A stretch of DNA of 64,000 nucleotides from Labilibaculum filiforme (GCF_002843315.1 NZ_MVDD01000004.1:1-64000); one strand, 5' to 3'; counted from the stretch's first letter, positions 54,820 to 62,771 are shown. The notes: generated from the sequence alone by a model not told the origin. Made by a program: numbers and translations.

Positions 54820-55918
54820 CTTAATATATATGCCAACTTTTAGAGTTAGGCAACAAGAAACCATTGTTTTAAAATCATTTGATTTTGGAAACAATATATA
54901 TCCTTTATTAGAAATTGTAAAGGAGCACGATAGAGCGAGAAAGGCAGATACTCAAAAGACATTTGAAGAAATTCATAATGAATTGATAAATGAAATAACA
55001 GCTCAACACGTTTTTATTGACTTGCCAATTTACTTAAAACAATCGGGCTCAGTAAAGGATGAAGTAGTGTCATTTTCATTTAGTGTAATAAATGATATTG
55101 AAAAACGTAGTGAGTACATCAATCGTTTAAGTGTATCAAGCCCTAAAGCTATTCCAGTTATTTCATCTTATTTATTCAAAACAGGCGAAATTGATAGTAT
55201 TGAAAGGCAAACAAATCTTTTACAACCTAATTTTGAAAGATTGGCGTACAGACTTTTTCCCATTTCATTTAGTGTTGATTTCCCAATAGTTCAAGGATTA
55301 GTAAGACCTAATGATTATATAATAATAGACTTAGACCAAATTACACCATATCCAAAAAGTCCGCCTTTGCGACCAATTGTAAATGCTCTTAAAGCATTTG
55401 AAGGTTGTTGTAAAATCCTCTTGCGTAGTGCAATTAATACAGAAATACAAAATATTAAACTTGATCACGGTCAAGTTGTGTTTGAAGCAGACAATAGCCA
55501 TATTGATGTAGATATTATGACTGATTTTGGAGTAAATGCGACTGGTGATTTTGTGGGTGTCAAAAAAGATGACCTTACAGCTGGTGGTACTATAAGCCCT
55601 GGATTTATTTATTATGATGCTACGGAAAATCAATACTACGGTTACAGAGCTGATATAAAAGAATTAAGCCAGTTTGAAAACAAAATTGTTCCTGATATAT
55701 TAAGTTCAGATTCTACGGTACGTATGTTAGCAGCAGCACCTCCATATTTATCTCCTACAAATAATGGTTATTCAACTTTATTAAACATTAATTCTGGAGG
55801 GGAAAGTGGCAAAAGTCAAGCTAAATTCAAAAAAATAGCAATGGACCATTATTTATATTGTATGAAAGTAAATATTGAATCTAATAATCTACATCAAACT
55901 AACAATCAGTTACCGTAA
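54809..55918 (+). CDS. Beta-protein / sce7725-like protein
   Basis: 369 aa. The beginning MPTFRVRQQETIVLKSF ... YPLLEIVKE matches the typical start of Beta_protein/sce7725-type proteins (x-Pro-x-x-Arg-x-x-Gln-x-Glu ... Pro-Leu/Ile-Ile/Leu-Glu). The core has VFIDLPIYL, LVRPNDYIIIDLD and MTDFGVN strands suggestive of a barrel. The family is uncharacterised but often lies beside sce7726-like nuclease-type proteins, exactly as here. Start at 54809, inside the end of the cyclase-like gene; if the second ATG (MPTFRV, residue 8) is used the overlap disappears. Confidence 0.6.
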   Translation: MDNNLIYMPTFRVRQQETIVLKSFDFGNNIYPLLEIVKEHDRARKADTQKTFEEIHNELINEITAQHVFIDLPIYLKQSGSVKDEVVSFSFSVINDIEKRSEYINRLSVSSPKAIPVISSYLFKTGEIDSIERQTNLLQPNFERLAYRLFPISFSVDFPIVQGLVRPNDYIIIDLDQITPYPKSPPLRPIVNALKAFEGCCKILLRSAINTEIQNIKLDHGQVVFEADNSHIDVDIMTDFGVNATGDFVGVKKDDLTAGGTISPGFIYYDATENQYYGYRADIKELSQFENKIVPDILSSDSTVRMLAAAPPYLSPTNNGYSTLLNINSGGESGKSQAKFKKIAMDHYLYCMKVNIESNNLHQTNNQLP

Positions 55919-56646
55919 ATTATTTCAGGCTTAACATTTGTGTTAAAGAAGAATTGTAAATCGATTGGTAAAATGCTATTCCAATTGGTTTGAACAAATG
56001 ACCACCTTTTATCATACCTGTCTTTTAAGGCTTGTTTTAATGTATTATTGATTTGTGCAGCATTGCAGTTTTTTAAGATTTGTTCATTATTAGTGCTGCC
56101 AAAATACTTTTGTAGCTCTTTTTTATTCATTAAAGTAAGCTGTTCAGCTGCATTAATCTTAGGGCTATATTTTGCTTCTCTATAGACAACTTTCTTTAAT
56201 TTTTCATAATACCAAACTCCATAATAATCAGGTATTAATTCAATAACCTTTTCAAGATGAGTTTTATCAATTACGACAGTGTTATATTCAAATACATCTC
56301 CATAGTCTTCGACTTGCTTTTTAAGTCTATTAAGAGTATCAATTTTTGATTTTACCTCAAATGATTTGGTGTCTCCATTGATAACTAAAAAATCTGTTCT
56401 ACTTGTCTTTGCTTTTACTTCAAATGCAGCAACATATTTTTTGGTTACAAACTCTTTAGCAAGACGATATTTCAAAATTTGCTCACCATCATAATTTTTA
56501 AAAACAGCATCATTTACCGTTTTTGCAAGCTCAAATTTATTGCAATCTTTGTATTTATCTGTTTGGAAAAAAGCAGCAAGAAGGTCTCTAAGCTGATTGG
56601 TATAGCTTAGAGTATTATATGACCTTGCAAGTGCTGAATAATCCAT
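55906..56646 (-). CDS. sce7726-like protein with PD-(D/E)XK nuclease motif
   Basis: 246 aa, minus strand, tail-to-tail with the beta-like gene (13-nt overlap). The core RTDFLVING ... FEVKSKIDTLNRLKKQVEDY holds Asp85, Glu97 and Lys99, a PD-(D/E)XK arrangement. It agrees closely with the sce7726 pattern (Arg-x-Asp-hydrophobic ... Glu-hydrophobic-Lys-Ser-x-x-Asp-Thr-Leu-x-Arg-Leu-x-x-Gln). It could cut nucleic acid as effector of a defence module; substrate unknown. Its promoter lies upstream in the repeat-bearing region. Confidence 0.72.
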   Translation of the reverse strand: MDYSALARSYNTLSYTNQLRDLLAAFFQTDKYKDCNKFELAKTVNDAVFKNYDGEQILKYRLAKEFVTKKYVAAFEVKAKTSRTDFLVINGDTKSFEVKSKIDTLNRLKKQVEDYGDVFEYNTVVIDKTHLEKVIELIPDYYGVWYYEKLKKVVYREAKYSPKINAAEQLTLMNKKELQKYFGSTNNEQILKNCNAAQINNTLKQALKDRYDKRWSFVQTNWNSILPIDLQFFFNTNVKPEIIYGN

Positions 56647-57867
56647 TTATTTCGTTAATATCGACACCACAAAGATACGTATTTCAAACTTAATTATTGT
56701 ATCTTTGCACCCTTTTTTAATAGATGTAGCAGAGCCACGAATTTATTAAGACCCACCCAGCAACCGCACAAAACACGGCTTATGCACTGCCAACCGCACA
56801 ATGCCAACGCTTCAGTGCATCCTATGGTACTGCCGCCATTTTTAAACTGTCATACTTTTTGTGTGGGCTGTTCCCCACGCTATACAGCACATTGCTTTTT
56901 TGTTTAAAGCATTTATTTTTTTAGTGGTATAAACTAAAAAAGCAAAGAGCTGTTGCCAACCCTCCACAGCCCAAACAAAAAGCCGCTACATTCCAACCAC
57001 CACCACCATTTCGCTTATGCCAGTATTAAAAATGTCGGAAGCTACATTAACATAATGTGGCATTATAGTACTGCCTTTTCCCCTGCTTATGCAAGCATCC
57101 AACCGCACAGTCAGTCCTATAATAACATTATGTTAAGTATCCAGCACCATAGCTGTCCTTATCAGTCCAGAGCCGTGTTTTAACCAGCCGCACCCACCCA
57201 AAAACCCAATTCCCCACCACCCTTTCAGCGGTCAGAAAAAAAATAAACTATGAAGTTTAGTATCGGCTTTTAGTAGGTACTATTCCGTTTCTCTACATAG
57301 CACCCACTACAGCCTAATTTGCCAGCAAGAGTAGTGTCTGCCCTCCATTACACGAACCCACCGCACAATTCCATTACGCAATCCGTATGCTTTCCCCAAC
57401 GCAATAAAACTTTGCAGAAATGTAAAGATTGCAAAGTTTGCAACCCTGCAAAAGCATACAGTATTGCTCCATTCCATACCCAAGCAATCGTTCCATTCCG
57501 TTCAGTCACCACACTTGCCACACACAAGCCACCGCACAAATAAGGTATAGTTTATTTTTTTTCTGGAAGTGTTTACCCCATTGGAATTGAAAAAAAGAAG
57601 TATCAATTAAGATTAGAGTTTAAAGAGATGTTTTAACAAAAAGAATAAAAAAGGAAGCAAAAGTAGGTGGCTACAATTGGCCCTTCAAGTTCAAGCCCTA
57701 CGGGTTTTTAAAAAAATCTCCACCCTATCGGGTAGTATTTTTTCAAAAAAACTTGCTTGTCCAATCTCCACCACCTGATGAGATGGCTTTCTTTTTTTTT
57801 CGTTTTTTTCTTTGTCAAAAAATTTTTTGTCAGAGGGGATTTCGGAAGCAAACAAAATCATCTCAAA
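56647..57867. other. Gene-poor region of the island with iterated octamer and inverted repeat
   Basis: About 1.2 kb without a credible gene; the open frames translate to Pro/His/Asn-rich strings. It contains five direct copies of ACCGCACA (56763, 56793, 57102, 57360, 57531) and a large inverted repeat (57048-57135). Base composition is less AT-rich than its surroundings. Hairpin-like strings with T runs lie near 57690-57745. It may hold the element's replication or transfer origin; this is inference. Confidence 0.45.
57048..57135. repeat. Large imperfect inverted repeat
   Basis: TAACATAATGT-ggc-ATTATAG (57048-57068) is mirrored by CTATAAT-AACATTATGTTA (57117-57135), with ACTG/CAGT extending the stem. 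The loop is about 40 nt and contains one ACCGCACA copy. Confidence 0.7.
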
Positions 57868-58293
57868 ATGGCAAAATTCTCACTTAAAACGTACAGCCCA
57901 AAAGCTCAAATAAATGAGCCACATTTTTACATCCTATGCAAAGGAAAAAACAGCGGAAAACCACTTTCCGAGCCTTGCCCGAATTGCTTTGTTTTAACCG
58001 CCAAAACCGAAGAAGAAAAGCAGTTTTTTTACTCGCTTTGTTTCGGCTTATGGAAGGCAAAATCCTTTGAATATTTCTTAAAAGGTTCCGTTATTCCATT
58101 CATTACCATTGGCGATTGTAAACAAGCCATAAATAACGGATTAGAGCAAGCCAAAAAGGATTTAAAAGGCTTCAACAAGTCAGTAAAAGCATTGGAAATT
58201 TTAGAACAGCAAGAGAAAAAATACAAAGAAACTTTGCTACTTATCAATGATGCAAAAAGAGCAATTTTTTACCGCTACATCAAAAGGAGGTAA
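57868..58293 (+). CDS. DUF6943-like island protein
   Basis: 141 aa from ATG 57868. A longer frame from 57757 adds a low-complexity Phe-rich stretch and is unlikely. The body (PHFYILCKGKNSGKPLSEPCPNCFVL, in parts, then FYSLCFGLWKAKSFEYFLKGSVIPFITIGD) matches my memory of DUF6943, common in Bacteroidota transfer elements. C-x2-C is present in PCPNC. The C-terminal half is helical. Function unknown; a structural or regulatory role in the element is possible. Confidence 0.75.
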   Translation: MAKFSLKTYSPKAQINEPHFYILCKGKNSGKPLSEPCPNCFVLTAKTEEEKQFFYSLCFGLWKAKSFEYFLKGSVIPFITIGDCKQAINNGLEQAKKDLKGFNKSVKALEILEQQEKKYKETLLLINDAKRAIFYRYIKRR

Positions 58294-58375
58294 AAAACCT
58301 TTCCTATGGTTGTCTTATGGTTTAGGTACATATATTTAAACCATATTTCGCCATTATAGGAAAAAAGGTGCAAAC

Positions 58376-58406
58376 GAAAAAAGCCCACTCAATTTGAGCA
58401 GGCTTT
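58376..58406 (-). terminator. Terminator of the 267-aa gene
   Basis: On the minus strand AAAGCC-TG-CTCAA pairs with TTGAG-TG-GGCTTT and is followed by T. It lies about 40 nt past the stop. Confidence 0.7.
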
Positions 58407-58444
58407 CCCGATTTTCCGAAATCGTCTAATTCACTGATGAAGAA

Positions 58445-59248
58445 TTAGAATATCTTAGCTACTTTCATTGCATTTCCTTGCGAAAATAAATAGTAGTTTG
58501 AGTTCACTTCCTGATAAAATTCTACTGCCAACACATTCACAACCGACACATCCGCAGAAACAGTAGGAGCACCCGGTAGAGTACTTACAACACTAATCAA
58601 ACCAGTTGCAGCATTAACAGGAAGATAACCTGAATCTTGCACATCTGTTAAACCGTTTGTTGTGGCATCTTTTGGCTCATATACTCCAGTTACATTGTTA
58701 TATTCAAAGTCGGACAAAACAGCAATAGCATTGATGATTTTGAAGTGAGTAGCACCAGCAGGTATATACATTCTATCCAAAGGATTAAAAGAAGGAATAT
58801 CCAAAGTTGAACTATCTCTTGCACCTGATGGAGTAATGGTGTAAGGAGCATTAAAAGCACCATTGAAAGAAGTGAATTTGTTAAACTCAAATCCTTGTAA
58901 GTACTGAGGTGCAACAGTTACCAAAATAGCTCTTTGCCCTCTTGCCTCTGAACCATCTTCCAGATTGATTTTTTTCATTATTGCGGTTACTCTTCCTGTA
59001 ACTTGGCTATCGCCATTGTTACGAATTAAACCTGCAATACTTGTTCTTAGGGATTTACCTGCAATTGCACTTCCACCAAATTCGTTCATATTCTCACGAG
59101 TACGAACAAAGGCTGGATCTGATGCAATCTGTTCGGAAGATGGTCCGCCCTTTAAGCCTGCAAAGTAACCATCATTACCTTTAATTTTGAAGTGTCTAAC
59201 TTCTCCGAGTGTTCCGACATATTTAATATGTCCTTTCTGTCTTGCCAT
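58445..59248 (-). CDS. Unknown 267-aa protein, recurrent in Bacteroidota
   Basis: No signal peptide. The start MARQKGHIKYVGTLGEVRHFKIKG and the block IASDPAFVRTRENMNEFGG are a pattern I have seen in uncharacterised Bacteroidota proteins, often near mobile genes. The C-terminal half (PAGATHFKIINAIAVLSDFEYNN, in parts) looks like a beta-rich domain. I know no function. Monocistronic, opposite to its neighbours, with its own terminator. Confidence 0.7.
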   Translation of the reverse strand: MARQKGHIKYVGTLGEVRHFKIKGNDGYFAGLKGGPSSEQIASDPAFVRTRENMNEFGGSAIAGKSLRTSIAGLIRNNGDSQVTGRVTAIMKKINLEDGSEARGQRAILVTVAPQYLQGFEFNKFTSFNGAFNAPYTITPSGARDSSTLDIPSFNPLDRMYIPAGATHFKIINAIAVLSDFEYNNVTGVYEPKDATTNGLTDVQDSGYLPVNAATGLISVVSTLPGAPTVSADVSVVNVLAVEFYQEVNSNYYLFSQGNAMKVAKIF

Positions 59249-59329
59249 AATAATACGTATTTTATGTTAAAAATTTATTGTAAATTTACGACATAAATAG
59301 CTGTTAATCAATTACTTAAATAGTGCAAT

Positions 59330-59824
59330 ATGAAGCAATTAGATGTAAAGTGTCAGACCACAATCAAAACCAACTACGAAATAGTAAAAGTTGTAGATGG
59401 TGACGGTATAATCGCAAAGAATATAATCTCAAATAAAGAGGAAGAAATACGTTTTTATGGTATTGATGCACCAGAGTTGACACCTTGCAAAAAACTAAAG
59501 CAGGACGAAAGAGAAACTCATTTATCAGGGCGTTTTTTGATAGAGCTTGCACACCAGTCTTATGAATTTTTAAGAACTAAGGCAAAGATTGGAAAGCGGA
59601 TTACATTAATTCAAGAAGTAGGCAACGAGCAAGACCCATACGGCAGAACTTTGGCTTATGTGGTATTGCCTAACGGCAACACCTTAAACGAGATAATGGT
59701 CAAGAACGGCTTTGCAAAGCCTTATGATAAACTTTATTGCTCCGAACTACCAAAGTATCAAGAACTCAATTTGAGAGCTAAAACAAGGAAAAAAGGATTA
59801 TATTTGCTCGTAGATAGGTTCTAA
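59330..59824 (+). CDS. Thermonuclease-family (SNase-like) protein
   Basis: 164 aa, OB-fold nuclease related to staphylococcal nuclease. Conserved residues are in place: Asp23/Asp25 (VVDGDGI), Arg41 and Asp46 (IRFYGIDAPE), Glu49 and Arg106 (DPYGRTLAYV), which equal the catalytic Arg35, Asp40, Glu43 and Arg87 set. No signal peptide is present, so it probably acts in the cytoplasm. Last gene of the island, about 100 nt before attR. Confidence 0.88.
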   Translation: MKQLDVKCQTTIKTNYEIVKVVDGDGIIAKNIISNKEEEIRFYGIDAPELTPCKKLKQDERETHLSGRFLIELAHQSYEFLRTKAKIGKRITLIQEVGNEQDPYGRTLAYVVLPNGNTLNEIMVKNGFAKPYDKLYCSELPKYQELNLRAKTRKKGLYLLVDRF

Positions 59825-59839
59825 TTCAACAAAGGCATT

Positions 59840-59890
59840 TTCTCTTATTTGCCACCAATTTTACAGATTTTGTTGCCTATTTGTTGCCCA
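59840..59890 (+). repeat. Right-end iterated motifs of the island
   Basis: TTCTCTTATTT (59840-59850), TTGTTGCCTA (59870-59879) and TTGTTGCCCA (59881-59890) repeat the motifs of the left end in the same orientation. Likely integrase arm sites. Confidence 0.5.
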
Positions 59891-59926
59891 ATCTACATAA
59901 CTCATTGATTATCAAGTTAAATTACT

Positions 59927-59944
59927 TTTTGCATCGGCAAATAA
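59927..59944 (+). other. attR: second copy of the mnmE 3' core
   Basis: TTTTGCATCGGCAAATAA again reads Phe-Cys-Ile-Gly-Lys-stop. It differs from attL only in the third positions of the Gly, Lys and stop codons. Confidence 0.88.
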
Positions 59945-59966
59945 CTCTTGTTAATTAGTCAAATTT

Positions 59967-60006
59967 AAAGAGTCGAATAACTAACTGCTATCCGACTCTT
60001 TTTTGT
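59967..60006 (+). terminator. Probable original terminator of mnmE, now separated by the island
   Basis: AAAGAGTCG pairs with CGACTCTTT (9 bp) over a 17-nt loop, followed by TTTTT. It begins 22 nt after the stop codon of the attR copy, the position expected for the terminator of an uninterrupted mnmE. Confidence 0.75.
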
Positions 60007-60008
60007 AT

Positions 60009-60158
60009 TTAATCGTTTTCTTCAAGTCTAAAGATATCTTCTACTCTGCATTCGAAAAAACGTGCCATTTTTAAAGCCAACATGGCAGAGGGAATAAACT
60101 TTCCCTTCTCAATTGCATTAATGGTCTGACGAGAAACCTGTATTTCACATAGACCTAA
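60009..60158 (-). pseudogene. N-terminally truncated XRE-type HTH gene
   Basis: About 50 codons remain with no usable start: the frame opens after a TAG and reads VSRQTINAIEKGKFIPS then LALKMARFFECRVEDIFRLEEND. Complete relatives are about 65-75 aa and begin with a first helix of about 20 residues, which is missing here. It sits 65 nt from attR, so the loss may be linked to element traffic at this site. Confidence 0.75.
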
Positions 60159-60171
60159 CTATTAAATAATA

Positions 60172-60206
60172 AATGAAGATGTCCATTTTTTTTGGACACC
60201 TTCATT
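60172..60206 (+). terminator. Hairpin with T run
   Basis: AATGAAG-A-TGTCC pairs with GGACA-C-CTTCATT (12 pairs, one mismatch) over a 9-nt loop, followed by TTT. No intact plus-strand gene precedes it. Confidence 0.5.
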
Positions 60207-60368
60207 TTTAAGTGATCTGAATTTAAGTTCTTCCTAAAAATTAATCTGCTTGGTTGGATGTCAGTTTTGCATTCTTGACTAAAGGTTCAAAACCTGATTC
60301 CTAGAATAACAACTTGTCCGCGAGTCTTAATATACTTTAATTTAGTGCATACTAATGTCCCGTACTTT

Positions 60369-61196
60369 CTAGTGTTTCCAAGTCTCTATCCCTTTTGAAT
60401 ATTGAATGTAAAAGCTTTTGGAAGAAACATATTTATTATAGCTACGTTTCGCGAAACTTTTCTCGCCACAAAATTCTTCATAATCCATATCAAACATTTC
60501 CTCTTGTGGGTAATTAGCAATTTCAGAAACATAAAATTTATTTTCCAAGCTTACTGCTTCTGTCGAGTTCCCAATCGTGTAAAGAAATCTGTTCGAAAAA
60601 ACCAAAGGACTATCCGAAATATCATAAGCTTTAGGAGTTATTTCTTTTCGTTTCGGGAAGCGTAGTAAATCGCAATCGCGGAGTATGGTGCTATTAATTT
60701 TAAATTCTGAAAATAACTTGGAAGTTTTTGCTGGAATACAAACAATTCTTTGCTCGCTAGTTGATACCGAATAGCCTTTTGAAATTGCTGCAGTACCAGA
60801 AGCTACCAAAGTCTGTTGACTTATTTGAGACAAAACCGAAGAAGTTTCAGAAACTGCAAGCGTTTTTTTTGCGGCTACTCCTTGACTTGAAGACTCGCTA
60901 TAAACTCTATTCTGAAAGTAATCATGAGCCTCATTATTTATAATAAAAAAACTTTCGCTCATATCAAGGTAGATGTTCTTATCCGTTTTATTATAAAATC
61001 GAAAATTCATGTTTCCATATTCGCCCCATAAATTATAATTTACAACACAATTCTCATCTTCGAATTTTAACGAATTACTATTCGTTGTATCCACATTTAC
61101 GGGTTTAACATTATAAACCTGATAAAAAACAGATGATCCGCAACCGGTACTAAACAAGGCTAAAACAGCCACTGCAAAAAGATTCTTAATTTTCAT
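60369..61196 (-). CDS. Putative lipoprotein, unknown function
   Basis: 275 aa from ATG 61196. A longer frame from 61301 would add 35 residues in front of the signal peptide and is rejected. MKIKNLFAVAVLALFSTGC is a lipoprotein signal with lipobox Ser-Thr-Gly-Cys19. The mature part is beta-rich (NLWGEYGNMNFRFYNKTDKNIYLDMSE in parts), with a Ser/Ala-rich stretch at about 105-145. Such an envelope protein with a DKNIYLD block occurs in Bacteroidota, but I know no function. Monocistronic. Confidence 0.7.
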   Translation of the reverse strand: MKIKNLFAVAVLALFSTGCGSSVFYQVYNVKPVNVDTTNSNSLKFEDENCVVNYNLWGEYGNMNFRFYNKTDKNIYLDMSESFFIINNEAHDYFQNRVYSESSSQGVAAKKTLAVSETSSVLSQISQQTLVASGTAAISKGYSVSTSEQRIVCIPAKTSKLFSEFKINSTILRDCDLLRFPKRKEITPKAYDISDSPLVFSNRFLYTIGNSTEAVSLENKFYVSEIANYPQEEMFDMDYEEFCGEKSFAKRSYNKYVSSKSFYIQYSKGIETWKH

Positions 61197-61417
61197 AGTA
61201 TTTTGAGTATTATTTATGAAACAATAGTAATTAAAACAAAATAAATATTCTGCTGTCAAACCTGCCAAGTTGCAAAAAAATTCCAAATCACTTCTGATCA
61301 AGCTTTAACAATACTAAAATAGTTTAGAAACTTGTTAGGATAATTAATTAACTAGAATTGGAAAAAAAGAAGCAGACTTAGACTTTCTATGAACCGGAAA
61401 TCCTTACTCCTTCGCAC

Positions 61418-61461
61418 AAAAAAAAGCTTGACAGGTCTGAGCATTCAGTTCTGTCAAGCTT
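61418..61461 (-). terminator. Terminator of the 257-aa gene
   Basis: AAGCTTGACAG pairs perfectly with CTGTCAAGCTT over a 16-nt loop; eight T follow on the minus strand. Confidence 0.85.
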
Positions 61462-61486
61462 AAAAATTCTTGTGCTTTTTCGTTTG

Positions 61487-62260
61487 CTAGCAGAAAGCTT
61501 TCAATGCTTTTTGCACTATTTTCAAATCACTTTCTTCCTTGCGGATAATTTTGTTATTCACATCGTAGTCAAAATCAGAATAAGCAATTACAACCAATGA
61601 AATTTCATGCTCGGGAAGAACTTTGGCTCTGCGTTCATCGTAAATTCTTCGTTGCTCCTCTCTCGATACTGTCTTCGTGCTTTCCTCGTCTTGCTCTTCT
61701 TCGTCTCTGTCGAAACCAGCACGTGGTCTAAAATTCTGTATTTCTTTATATTCTACTACCAATTGCAACTCTTCATAATAAGCATCTACAGGAAGCATGG
61801 TCTGTTTTTTTCCATTCTTGTGCAAATCACCCAAAAGAAAATCGAATCTTTTTTGACGATCCGATGTCAATGCTAAAACTTTATCACACAAATCAATCAC
61901 ATAGGTTTCATCACTATTTAAGCGAATGGCGATCGGATCATTTTCGGGCTTCTTCTTTTCCTGTTTGTAGGGCGTTTTTGGTGCGCTTACATTGGCTGGC
62001 ACAAAATACCAATAGGTATGTTCTCCGTGTCTTTCAGCATACACGAAGGGGATTAAAGCTAACTGATTACTTGCATCTAAATCTCTAAGAACTAAACGAA
62101 TTGGCAATCCTTTTTTTACATCTTTTGCAAATATTCCAGCTTGAATAAAAGCAGGCATCAAATTTTTTACTGGCACGATGGTAATTGATGCATTTGTCTT
62201 AAAATATTCCTCAATTACTGTGTTTATCTTTTCTACTTGGGAAAGATCTTTCATATTCAT
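61487..62260 (-). CDS. Unknown protein with possible PD-(D/E)XK nuclease core
   Basis: 257 aa, charged and cytoplasmic. The segment LPVDAYYEELQLVVEYKEIQN (in parts) places Asp159, Glu170 and Lys172 in a PD-(D/E)XK-like arrangement, preceded by RFDFLLGDLH. A very acidic/basic stretch follows (DRDEEEQDEE). The N-terminal half (about 20-110) has an unassigned strand-rich domain. Nuclease activity is a guess from the motif. Start ATG 62260, with a second ATG two codons later. Confidence 0.65.
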   Translation of the reverse strand: MNMKDLSQVEKINTVIEEYFKTNASITIVPVKNLMPAFIQAGIFAKDVKKGLPIRLVLRDLDASNQLALIPFVYAERHGEHTYWYFVPANVSAPKTPYKQEKKKPENDPIAIRLNSDETYVIDLCDKVLALTSDRQKRFDFLLGDLHKNGKKQTMLPVDAYYEELQLVVEYKEIQNFRPRAGFDRDEEEQDEESTKTVSREEQRRIYDERRAKVLPEHEISLVVIAYSDFDYDVNNKIIRKEESDLKIVQKALKAFC

Positions 62261-62771
62261 GTTACTTAATTGTATATCGACTAATTGTGCTTATCTCTTT
62301 AATTAGGAGAAAAACACTCTCTGTAACCACCAAATTATTGCAAGCTAAGAGAAATTCTTCTTTTTTTATCCTTGCGGAGTGCAAAGATAGATTTAAATTT
62401 ACAGATAAAAGCTATCCTTCTTCCGGTTCCCAATATGGTTTCTAGTAAAGCTCCTAAAAAATAGAAAGTAGAAATTAAATCATCCTTTCTCGAAGTGTCT
62501 ATTCCTAAACCCACTACTCGTCTATTATAAATAAATATTCGCATCAGCATTAAAATAAAGCTTTACTTGTTATAATAAAACAATCTAATTAAAACCTTTA
62601 ATATACTTGTTACTAGCACTATAATTTCTTAGCGTTATAAAAAATAGAATCGTAGAAATTAATATGCGATATGCGTATCTTTTACTCTTTATGAGCGTAT
62701 AGTAATACTTAGCATTTTAGTTGGGGTAATATAGTAATGACTTACTCCTATATCGCTATAAAAAAATAATT
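62261..62771. other. Intergenic stretch, no gene seen
   Basis: AT-rich and without hairpins of note. A 71-codon minus-strand frame here lacks any recognisable domain. The divergent promoters of the 257-aa gene and the CHASE kinase must lie in it. Confidence 0.4.

Larger units (their letters stand above)
40477..59926. mobile_element. Integrated genomic island in the 3' end of mnmE (about 19.5 kb)
   Basis: It is bounded by two copies of the mnmE terminal 18-mer. It carries a tyrosine recombinase near its left end, small HTH proteins, a DUF3987 primase/helicase-like protein, a type I restriction-modification operon, a putative second defence module, and unknown genes. No relaxase, coupling protein or type IV secretion gene is visible, so it looks like a non-conjugative, possibly mobilizable island. 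The same gene end is the integration site of the unrelated Salmonella island SGI1, so mnmE/thdF is a known hotspot. Ends are inferred from the core repeat and gene content. Confidence 0.88.
59945..60368. other. Chromosomal DNA right of the island
   Basis: Holds the displaced mnmE terminator, a truncated XRE gene and one further hairpin; the rest (about 60210-60368) is featureless. Confidence 0.5.

Noticed and set aside
56953-57183. Pro/His-rich ORF in the gene-poor part of the island
   Set aside because: Composition is unlike any neighbour, and the frame is interrupted by the inverted repeat; no family resemblance.
57319-57543. Overlapping ORFs on both strands near 57.4 kb
   Set aside because: Low-complexity translations containing the iterated octamer and TGCAAAG motif; more likely non-coding sequence.
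58300-58375. Imperfect palindrome CCTTTCCTATGG ... CCATTATAGG after the DUF6943-like gene as an attachment site
   Set aside because: It contains several mismatches and has no second copy elsewhere in the window; probably a loose terminator-like structure.
40477-59926. Conjugative transposon
   Set aside because: No relaxase, coupling ATPase, TraG/TraJ-type or other type IV secretion genes are visible, so self-transfer is not supported.
62335-62550. 71-codon minus-strand ORF before the CHASE gene
   Set aside because: No domain, no start context, low-complexity basic ends; lies in a region expected to hold divergent promoters.
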